Made by a program: the position numbers and the translations under genes. Positions 55,315 through 64,000 of a stretch of 64,000 nt of DNA are shown in pieces. How positions within the stretch are numbered: position 1 is the stretch's first letter; each line of letters opens with the position of its first letter. The DNA is taken from contig CP075895.1 of assembly GCA_018604165.1 (NCBI GenBank), positions 1,788,501 to 1,852,500 of the forward strand. The letters run 5' to 3'. The notes below the pieces were generated by a model. The model was not told the DNA's origin, ran no database searches, and saw only the letters and a list, made by a program, of their open reading frames with translations. Source of the DNA: Chitinophagaceae bacterium LGM1. GTDB taxonomy: Bacteria > Bacteroidota > Bacteroidia > Chitinophagales > Chitinophagaceae.

Positions 55315-56022
55315 TTATAAATTAGGGATTTGCAAATCGTACACCACATCTAACGTTCGACCTTTGGGGCCAGTTTCAAATTTGTGCTGATATGGTTTCT
55401 GTCTCAGGTCTAGTATGATGCTTCTTTCCTCAGGTTCAGCAGTAGGCAGGTTTTGTGTGTCGCTAATTATTACTGCAGTAGCTATCAGGTCTTCTTTAGG
55501 ATAATAAAATGTACCGTTATTACCTAAAAACGTGGCTATTTCAAACCCTACACGAGCACTATTCTTAACTGTTGCCGGTGCACACAAACCAAACATGCTG
55601 GTGAGTTTTATTTGTTCTGTAATAGCAACGGCAGCTCTACCCAAATACATGCTACCAATACCTAAGCCGGCAACTTCCCTACTATTCCATAACCCACAAA
55701 ACTCTGCTGTTCCTCTTGCTGCATAGCCTGCTACAGATTCTATGACAGTTGCATCCATATCCTGAACTGCCTTTTCAATTGGCAACTGATATTTGCCCCC
55801 TGCTACCTGTACCCTAGCGCCACCATATACTTTTTCTCCATCTTCAGACTCTACCAATATTACGTATGTATCAGGGTCATCAAACCATTCAACATTAGCA
55901 GAAGTAATCATTGTTATACCATAAATTTTCAGCACCTTCATGTGTCCGTCCAAAAACTTATGGCACGAAACCTTATCGTCTGGCGCTCTGAAAGCTTTAA
56001 TAACAATTTTTATATCACTCAT
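55315..56022 (-). CDS. GNAT/autoinducer-synthase-like acyltransferase (putative)
   Basis: A 235-residue soluble protein. Residues about 58-75 (GEKVYGGARVQVAGG) and 107-155 (GTAEFCGLWNSREVAGLGIGSMYLGRAAVAITEQI) have the layout of an N-acetyltransferase or acyl-homoserine-lactone-synthase-like domain: a strand with an acidic residue, then a glycine-rich acyl-CoA loop GLGIGS and a long helix. The assignment is by pattern only. First gene of an operon with the flavoprotein and the two-component genes. ATG at 56020-56022. I cannot name substrates. Confidence 0.6.
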   Translation of the reverse strand: MSDIKIVIKAFRAPDDKVSCHKFLDGHMKVLKIYGITMITSANVEWFDDPDTYVILVESEDGEKVYGGARVQVAGGKYQLPIEKAVQDMDATVIESVAGYAARGTAEFCGLWNSREVAGLGIGSMYLGRAAVAITEQIKLTSMFGLCAPATVKNSARVGFEIATFLGNNGTFYYPKEDLIATAVIISDTQNLPTAEPEERSIILDLRQKPYQHKFETGPKGRTLDVVYDLQIPNL

Positions 56023-56105
56023 GCTACGGATTGATAGTTAAAATACCCTCAAAAAAATTTATTAGGGCATAATCTTGTTTGTTTGTCTGAGTGAATATTC
56101 GATGG

Positions 56106-56113
56106 CAAAAATA
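56106..56113 (-). promoter_or_regulatory. Bacteroidota -7 box before the signalling operon
   Basis: TATTTTTG on the minus strand matches TAnnTTTG, about 84 bases upstream of the acyltransferase-like start at 56022. No -33 element recognised. Confidence 0.3.
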
Positions 56114-56397
56114 TGTATGCATTTCTTACTGCATTATACATAATTGAGAACATCCTCTGTATGTGTAACAATCTAACGCAATTAAAATGCGATATTAATG
56201 TACAAAAATACTTAAGTAAAAACAAACAGGGCCATTATATAATGGTTTTAATCAAGAATAAAACAGAAAAGGTGCATAATATATGCTATTATTAGGCTTT
56301 AAATACTGCGAAAATGCAGTAATTCGAAAATGAAAGAATGATAAAAAATAACCCCATGCTTTACGTGTTTTGTAATAAAATGTTTAACTTGTATGAA

Positions 56398-56405
56398 TAC
56401 ATTTG
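56398..56405 (+). promoter_or_regulatory. Bacteroidota -7 box before the receiver gene
   Basis: TACATTTG matches TAnnTTTG, 43 bases before the ATG. The -33 element is not convincing. Confidence 0.4.
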
Positions 56406-56448
56406 TATTGGTTGCTATATTGCAGTAATGAAATAAGTTGCTTGATAC

Positions 56449-56913
56449 ATGGCTGAGAATAAAATAAATGTGCTATATGTAGATGATGAACAAAACAACC
56501 TCATCTCTTTTAAAGCCACTTTTCGTATAAAATATAACGTACATACTGCGATAAGTGGTGAGGATGCCGTAAAAATACTGAATAACAACCCAATAGATAT
56601 TATTGTTACTGACCAACGTATGCCTAATATGACAGGCGTACAGTTTTTAGAGTCAATACTTGAAGCTCATCCAGAACCAATGCGCATATTGCTTACCGGT
56701 TACGCAGATTTAAATGCTGTTATTGATGCCGTTAATAAAGGCAAAATATTTCATTATCTTACTAAGCCATGGAATGAAGAAGAGTTAGACATTACTATAA
56801 AAAGGGCATTTGAAGTATATACTTTGCGCAAAGACGAAAAAGAATTAACAGAAAAACTGGGAGTAACCAATGCCCAACTTGAGTTTTTATTAAGGCAACA
56901 ATTACTATCGTAG
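56449..56913 (+). CDS. Stand-alone receiver with C-terminal coiled-coil tail
   Basis: A 154-residue response regulator: receiver domain with D12-D13, phospho-acceptor D55 (IVTDQRMPNMTG) and K106 (LTKPW), followed by about 30 residues of helix (LRKDEKELTEKLGVTNAQLEFLLRQ). The receiver resembles that of the receiver-kinase at 50369-51460 closely (compare NKINVLYVDDEQNNLISFKA with NKIKVLYIDDEQNNLVSFKA). No DNA-binding domain. It is divergent from the signalling operon and may serve as a phosphate sink or second output of the same relay. ATG at 56449. Confidence 0.9.
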   Translation: MAENKINVLYVDDEQNNLISFKATFRIKYNVHTAISGEDAVKILNNNPIDIIVTDQRMPNMTGVQFLESILEAHPEPMRILLTGYADLNAVIDAVNKGKIFHYLTKPWNEEELDITIKRAFEVYTLRKDEKELTEKLGVTNAQLEFLLRQQLLS

Positions 56914-56920
56914 CCTACAC

Positions 56921-56941
56921 AAGCCCTATAGGGCTTATTTT
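56921..56941 (+). terminator. Intrinsic terminator of the receiver gene
   Basis: AAGCCC pairs with GGGCTT around TATA, followed by ATTTTATT. Confidence 0.6.
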
Positions 56942-56976
56942 ATTATCATTACTTTTGTTGCTACTTACATCTGTTC

Positions 56977-57750
56977 ATGCCAAAGCTGAGTATTGTTATA
57001 ATAACGCTGAACGAAGAAAAAAATATTACCCGCTGTCTCGATTCAATTCACGGGTTGGCTGATGAGATATTAGTTGTAGATAGCCTTTCGACAGACAACA
57101 CAGTGAAGATAGCTGAGCAATATAGTGCAAAAATAATTCTGCAGCCTTTCTTAGGCCATATAGAGCAAAAAAACTTCGCAGTACAGCAGGCTGCAAATGA
57201 TTGGGTATTGTCTTTAGATGCTGATGAATGTCTAAGCCCAGCATTGTTCAAAAATATACAAGTAGCAAAAAACAATCTCCAGTATAACGCTTACCGTTTC
57301 CCCAGATTGAATAATTTTTGTGGCAAATGGATACGGCATTGCGGATGGTACCCCGATGCTAAAATCAGGTTATTTAACCGTACAAAAGGCTCATGGACAG
57401 GCGAAAACCCACATGATAAATGGGTGCTTAATGACAACGAAAAAGCAGGACAATTACAAGGCGACCTGCTACATTACAGTTTCGACAGTATATCCGACTA
57501 TGTCAAAAAAGTAGAAAAATATTCAGAAATTGCGGCAAAAGCACGCGCTGAAAAGGGTATGAGTTACAGTTTGTTGAAGATAATAGTAGTACCAAAATGG
57601 AAGTTCTTTGCTGACTTTGTGTTACGCTTGGGCTTTCTTGATGGTTATTATGGCTGGCTGGCTTGCCGTTTAAGTGCAATGGAAACAATGATAAAATACA
57701 CAAAGACAAGGCAATATGCAGAATGGAAAAAACAAGGGAAATCCTACTGA
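56977..57750 (+). CDS. Glycosyltransferase family 2
   Basis: A 257-residue GT-A fold transferase of the WaaE/KdtX-like branch. The nucleotide-sugar site is [14 protein letters not shown] at the start, [10 protein letters not shown] (33-42), and the metal-binding D81-A-D-E84 motif. The C-terminal third contains the conserved [22 protein letters not shown] stretch. Members add heptose or glucose to lipopolysaccharide inner core. Followed by the pseudouridine synthase gene with a 35-base overlap. ATG at 56977. Confidence 0.9.
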   Translation: MPKLSIVIITLNEEKNITRCLDSIHGLADEILVVDSLSTDNTVKIAEQYSAKIILQPFLGHIEQKNFAVQQAANDWVLSLDADECLSPALFKNIQVAKNNLQYNAYRFPRLNNFCGKWIRHCGWYPDAKIRLFNRTKGSWTGENPHDKWVLNDNEKAGQLQGDLLHYSFDSISDYVKKVEKYSEIAAKARAEKGMSYSLLKIIVVPKWKFFADFVLRLGFLDGYYGWLACRLSAMETMIKYTKTRQYAEWKKQGKSY

Positions 57751-58600
57751 TGCTGAGGGCATAAGCCTTAATAAATATATCAGTTCTACTGGTTTTTGCT
57801 CTCGCAGAGAAGCAGATAAATATATAGAAGATGGTAGGGTTAGCATAAATGGCAAAACGGCGGGACTCGGCAAACGTGTATTTGTAGGCGATAAAATTGC
57901 TATAGATGGTGAATTAATAAAGCAGAAAGCATCCAACAAACCTGTTTATATAGCGCTAAATAAACCAATCGGCATTACATCTACTACCGATACAAAAGAC
58001 AAGAGCAATATCATTTCCTTCCTCAATTACCCCAAACGTATCTTCCCAATTGGCAGGCTGGATAAGGATTCTGACGGATTGATATTTCTAACTAATGATG
58101 GTGATATTGTAAACAAAATATTACGTGCTGAGAACAATCATGAGAAAGAGTACATAGTATCTATTGATAAAGCCATCACACCTGATTTCATTCTTAAAAT
58201 GAGTAACGGCTTACCCATTTTGGGTACAGTAACACAAAAATGTTTTGTAAAGCAAGAAGGTAGCCGCAGGTTTCGTATCATCCTGACACAAGGGCTTAAC
58301 AGGCAAATACGGCGAATGTGTGAATACCTTGGTTATGAAGTCAAAAAACTGACACGTGTACGCATCATGAATGTAGAGTTAGAGAATTTAGCTATTGGTA
58401 AGTGGCGCTATCTGAACCCAGAAGAAATTACTACAATTGAAAAGCTGATAACAACATCATCTAAAACAAATGAGCAAGCACCTACAATAGTCAAAAAGAA
58501 GCCAACCACAAATAAACAAACACCTGCTACAACTAATACACAACCAAAATCTGTCCAAAAAAAGCAACGTAGTTATAAAGATTGGCGTAACAAACGTTAA
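57716..58600 (+). CDS. RluF/RluB-type pseudouridine synthase
   Basis: A 294-residue protein. N-terminal S4 RNA-binding domain (about 16-70, [29 protein letters not shown]), then a RsuA-family catalytic domain with catalytic D116 in [12 protein letters not shown] and the ALNKPIGI and [14 protein letters not shown] segments. It should isomerise uridine in 23S rRNA (or tRNA-Tyr for RluF). A basic, low-complexity tail of about 55 residues follows ([14 protein letters not shown]), which is longer than in E. coli RluF. The start ATG at 57716 lies inside the GT2 gene. Confidence 0.9.
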   Translation: MQNGKNKGNPTDAEGISLNKYISSTGFCSRREADKYIEDGRVSINGKTAGLGKRVFVGDKIAIDGELIKQKASNKPVYIALNKPIGITSTTDTKDKSNIISFLNYPKRIFPIGRLDKDSDGLIFLTNDGDIVNKILRAENNHEKEYIVSIDKAITPDFILKMSNGLPILGTVTQKCFVKQEGSRRFRIILTQGLNRQIRRMCEYLGYEVKKLTRVRIMNVELENLAIGKWRYLNPEEITTIEKLITTSSKTNEQAPTIVKKKPTTNKQTPATTNTQPKSVQKKQRSYKDWRNKR

Positions 58601-58674
58601 GAAATACACAACATATGTTGAAATGTAGGGGTTAGTACCATAATTTTAGTTTTTAAAATAAACTAATTGAAATT

Positions 58675-59097
58675 ATGAAAGACGCAATCAAAACATTTTC
58701 AGTAGCAGCACTATCAGCCATTATGGTTATGGGTGCATTCTCTTTTAAACCTGCCGATAACACAACAAGCAGCACACAAGCAGTAGTGTATGAGTACAAA
58801 CAATTTTCTACCATCGAGTCTGTAATACCTGGTGGACTTGGCCGCTCGCGAATACTGACTACGGATGACAACGGGCAAATGATAGAAAAAGACCTGAAAA
58901 ATTTCTATAGCATGGTTGGCATCAACTTTGGTAATATTGCAAATAATGACCGTGCTATTGTTGACCGTATTAATCAATACAGCAACGAAGGTTGGGAATT
59001 GATGCAAGTATCTACAGGTTCTCACGCACAAAGTTCAGAAGGCAGTAGCGCTGGTGGATTGTTTATTACACGTTATCTTTTCAAAAGGGCTAAATAA
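58675..59097 (+). CDS. Exported DUF4177-like small protein
   Basis: A 140-residue protein with a signal peptide (about residues 1-24). The mature part begins with VYEYKQFSTIES, and near the C-terminus has INQYSNEGWELMQVSTGS, which recalls the NxxGxEGWELV pattern of DUF4177 proteins. The gene probably belongs to this class of short exported orphans. No function can be suggested. ATG at 58675, followed by the GT22-like gene after a short gap. Confidence 0.7.
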   Translation: MKDAIKTFSVAALSAIMVMGAFSFKPADNTTSSTQAVVYEYKQFSTIESVIPGGLGRSRILTTDDNGQMIEKDLKNFYSMVGINFGNIANNDRAIVDRINQYSNEGWELMQVSTGSHAQSSEGSSAGGLFITRYLFKRAK

Positions 59098-59140
59098 GCA
59101 TTAAGTTAGATTGTATATTGCAATGTATTGTACTATACAA

Positions 59141-60616
59141 ATGACTAGCAATATTAACAACAGGCATCATAATATTATATCCTATGCCGGATTAATTATA
59201 TTCATTATAACCGCTATTTTCAGTAGCGGCTATAACCATTTTGATGAACATTTTCAGATACTCGAATTCTGTAATTATAAATTGGGGAAAGTAGGGACAT
59301 CATCTCTACCATGGGAATTTCATGAAAAATTGCGGCCTGGCATACAACCATTTATAGCATATCTTTTTGCCAAAGCTTTATTTGCGTTTAACTTATACAA
59401 CCCTTTCAAACTGGCATTATTATTACGGCTCTTTATGGCATTGCTATCATGGATTGCTGTTCGAAAAACAATCTTAGTGTTTCAACCTGATTTCAATAAT
59501 AGTAAAATAAAGAGCCTTTACATACTAGCAGCATATTTGTTATGGTTTGTACCATACATAGCCGTTCGCTTTTCTGCTGAGAATTTTTCTTGCATATTAC
59601 TCTTTCTTGCTATTAGTGCTATATACCCATACATAAAGGCAGAAAATACAATGCCAATTTCCAAATTATTGATTTGTGGGTTTCTTCTTGGTTTTGCCTT
59701 TTTCTCAAGAATACAAATCATATTTGCACTGGCAGGTATGGTATTTTGGTTGTTATTTCAGGACAGGCTACTACGTGATTGGGTACTAATTGCATTATCT
59801 TTTATTATCGCAATTTTAGTTAATGTTTATATTGATTATTGGCTGTACAACCAATGGACTTTCACACCATATAACTATTTCAATGCAAACATACTGCAAC
59901 AAAAAGCATCATCATTTGGCACTTCTCCGTGGTATCAGTACATCTTATTTTTTATAGAAACAGCCGTACCCCCGCTTAGCATTGTTTTGTTAGTTTATTT
60001 CATAATTGGGTTACGTCAAAAAGCTGGGCATTTGTTTGGCATAATATGTATATCCTTTCTTATAGGGCATTTTATGATAGGACATAAAGAGTTGCGGTTT
60101 CTTTTCCCAATTCTTCCTGCTTTTATTTTTATCACTACTTATGGCTTGCGAAAAACAATAGCTAATTATGCAAACAATAAAACATATAAGTATCTGGCAG
60201 TATTACTTGTTACTACAAACATTCTTGTGCTTCTATACAAAATGCATAGTCCTGCTACATCCGAAATACCATATTACAAAGCCGTATATAATAGTGTAGA
60301 AAATAAAAAAACAATATTGTTTGTTATCGGCAATTCACCATATCACAAAGTTGACTTAGAGCTGAATTTTTACAAACCTGAACGCCTGCAAATTGCACAA
60401 ATACGTACACCTTATTTAATCCCGCTATTGCTATCCAGCACGCATTATGAAAAGATATTATTGCTTGATGATGGGGATCAGATACCGGAAACTATAGGTA
60501 AATTTAGCGTCAAACGCATATACAACTCACTACCCGATTGGTTATTAAAGACATATAAAAATAGCTGGCCCCAACACTACAAGATTCGTAGTTTGTACGA
60601 AGTGTCAATTAAATAA
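59141..60616 (+). CDS. GT22-like (ALG9/PIG-B type) mannosyltransferase
   Basis: A polytopic protein of 491 residues from this start, with about ten hydrophobic segments. The first loop carries YNHFDEHFQILEF, which matches the H-x-D-E-x-F/W-Q-x-x-E motif of GT22 mannosyltransferases (ALG9, ALG12, PIG-B); the acidic pair in it is the expected catalytic site. RPGIQPFIAYLFAKAL follows as in that family. Start choice is open: ATG at 59141 is preferred, ATG at 59123 and TTG at 59111 are in frame. Acceptor unknown, probably a lipid-linked glycan. Stops 30 bases before the rRNA terminator. Confidence 0.78.
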   Translation: MTSNINNRHHNIISYAGLIIFIITAIFSSGYNHFDEHFQILEFCNYKLGKVGTSSLPWEFHEKLRPGIQPFIAYLFAKALFAFNLYNPFKLALLLRLFMALLSWIAVRKTILVFQPDFNNSKIKSLYILAAYLLWFVPYIAVRFSAENFSCILLFLAISAIYPYIKAENTMPISKLLICGFLLGFAFFSRIQIIFALAGMVFWLLFQDRLLRDWVLIALSFIIAILVNVYIDYWLYNQWTFTPYNYFNANILQQKASSFGTSPWYQYILFFIETAVPPLSIVLLVYFIIGLRQKAGHLFGIICISFLIGHFMIGHKELRFLFPILPAFIFITTYGLRKTIANYANNKTYKYLAVLLVTTNILVLLYKMHSPATSEIPYYKAVYNSVENKKTILFVIGNSPYHKVDLELNFYKPERLQIAQIRTPYLIPLLLSSTHYEKILLLDDGDQIPETIGKFSVKRIYNSLPDWLLKTYKNSWPQHYKIRSLYEVSIK

Positions 60617-60645
60617 TCTCTTTTAACATATCAAAGCTATAGGGA

Positions 60646-60684
60646 TAAAAAAATCCCCGTTAGTGTGATACTAACGGGGATTTG
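60646..60684 (-). terminator. rRNA operon terminator
   Basis: On the minus strand AATCCCCGTTAGT pairs with ACTAACGGGGATT around a small loop, followed by TTTTTT. It lies just past the 5S gene. Confidence 0.88.
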
Positions 60685-60692
60685 TAAATAAA

Positions 60693-60803
60693 TATGGCAG
60701 CTACCTACTCTCCCGCATTGTGGTGCAGTACCATCGGCCATGAGGGGCTTAACTTCTCTGTTCGGAAAGGGAAGAGGTGAACACCCTCGGCAATACCACC
60801 ATA
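60693..60803 (-). rRNA. rrf: 5S ribosomal RNA
   Basis: The minus strand reads from TATGGTGGTATTGCCGAGGG through the conserved CCGAACAGAGAAGTTAAG loop to GGGAGAGTAGGTAGCTGCCA, the complete 5S fold of about 111 bases; both ends pair (TATGG with CCATA). It is the distal gene of the rRNA operon. Confidence 0.95.
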
Positions 60804-61016
60804 AGACCTTTGTCTTGGAGTAGAAAGTAGTTAGTATAAAGTAGGAAGTTGCTTTTATACAACTCACGAACTCATGACTTACCACTTACCACTTACGACT
60901 AATAAGGTGACATATCAAGAAAGCAATTTTTACGGCATAGCCTTAGTCCATAGTCTTGAGTAGAAAGACACCTTGCGGACTTTCGACTGATTACTTATTA
61001 CTTACGACTAAATAAA
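60804..61016 (-). repeat. 23S-5S spacer with two imperfect repeat copies
   Basis: Two copies of a unit share a start (GTCTTGGAGTAGAAAG near 60812, GTCTTGAGTAGAAAG near 60953) and an end (CTTACGACTAATAA at 60892, CTTACGACTAAATAA at 61001). The end of the first copy also contains a short word array, ACTTACC repeated, which resembles the word-based repeats elsewhere in the window. No tRNA was seen in the spacer. Confidence 0.6.
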
Positions 61017-63887
<2,871 letters not shown>

Positions 63888-63889
63888 TG

Positions 63890-64000
63890 TTGTGTTTATT
63901 TTATAGTCGTCTTAAACATTAGACGACTTCTACTACGCCTTGTTGTCTCTAAAACGTACCGCCCGAAGGCGATACCGCTTTTTTTATTTCGTGTACTTTC
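63890..64000 (-). other. Start of the 16S-23S spacer
   Basis: The last 111 bases lie upstream of 23S. AGTCGTCT at 63905-63912 pairs with AGACGACT at 63921-63928, a small hairpin that may belong to the pre-23S processing stem. No tRNA is visible before the window ends; the 16S gene is beyond it. Confidence 0.6.

Larger units (their letters stand above)
56023..56448. promoter_or_regulatory. AT-rich divergent intergenic region
   Basis: A 426-base gap between the divergent acyltransferase-like gene and the receiver gene. It is strongly AT-rich. It holds a TAnnTTTG box on the plus strand at 56398-56405 and a matching TATTTTTG box on the minus strand at 56106-56113, both without a clear -33 element. 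A 60-codon frame at 56113-56295 has no supporting feature. Confidence 0.45.

Noticed and set aside
56113..56295. 60-codon open frame in the divergent intergenic region
   Set aside because: No ribosome-binding site, no family and low-complexity AT-rich composition; more likely regulatory DNA.

Overview
The window is chromosomal DNA from a member of the Bacteroidota, most likely the Chitinophagaceae or a close relative. Four things point there. Three very large secreted proteins end in the gliding-motility/type IX secretion C-terminal domain (CHU_C type). The primary sigma factor is the short Bacteroidota form without region 1.1. The gene for that sigma factor has a promoter of the Bacteroidota TTTG/TAnnTTTG type. 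Most starts lack a clear Shine-Dalgarno sequence. The family-level placement is inference; no marker was compared with a database.

Layout. 1-5.4 kb: end of an unidentified gene, a DinB-like protein, a Crp/Fnr regulator, then a 1.9 kb block of mosaic palindromic repeats wrapped around one AT-rich orphan gene, a small Bacteroidota-type orphan and an MFS exporter. 5.4-10.5 kb: an ABC exporter plus M1 aminopeptidase operon and an F420-reductase-like protein. 10.8-21.5 kb: three giant surface/secreted proteins with CHU_C tails that share an ECF-sigma-like promoter element, interrupted by a C1 peptidase and a small orphan. 21.6-25.9 kb: an LptF/G-like permease, PAP2 phosphatase and GT39 transferase operon (envelope lipid/glycan work) and a START-like protein. 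26-33.6 kb: rpoD, a DUF1684-like protein, a spermidine-synthase-like membrane protein, VOC protein, arginine decarboxylase, EamA permease, PH-like orphan, prenyl synthase. 33.6-43.4 kb: RNase R, a GT-C membrane protein, a beta-CASP nuclease, a parvulin chaperone and two tandem TlpA-like thioredoxins. 43.5-49.9 kb: rlmD, a small lipoprotein, a GT39-like protein with a YCF48-type lipoprotein, lysS, trmH. 50-56.9 kb: a signalling operon (acyltransferase-like protein, VAO/PCMH-type flavoprotein, 7TMR-DISM histidine kinase, receiver-kinase, receiver) with a divergent receiver protein. 57-60.6 kb: GT2, pseudouridine synthase, secreted orphan, GT22-like mannosyltransferase. 60.6-64 kb: the distal end of an rRNA operon on the minus strand (23S, 5S, terminator).

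The most unusual items are: the mirror-image repeat mosaic at 1546-3446, built from several unrelated short words arranged on one common plan; the shared ECF-like promoter in front of all three CHU_C genes; and the 49.3-56.0 kb operon, which links a GNAT/autoinducer-synthase-like enzyme and a flavin oxidase to a membrane sensor and receiver proteins. No CRISPR array, tRNA, transposase or phage gene was recognised.
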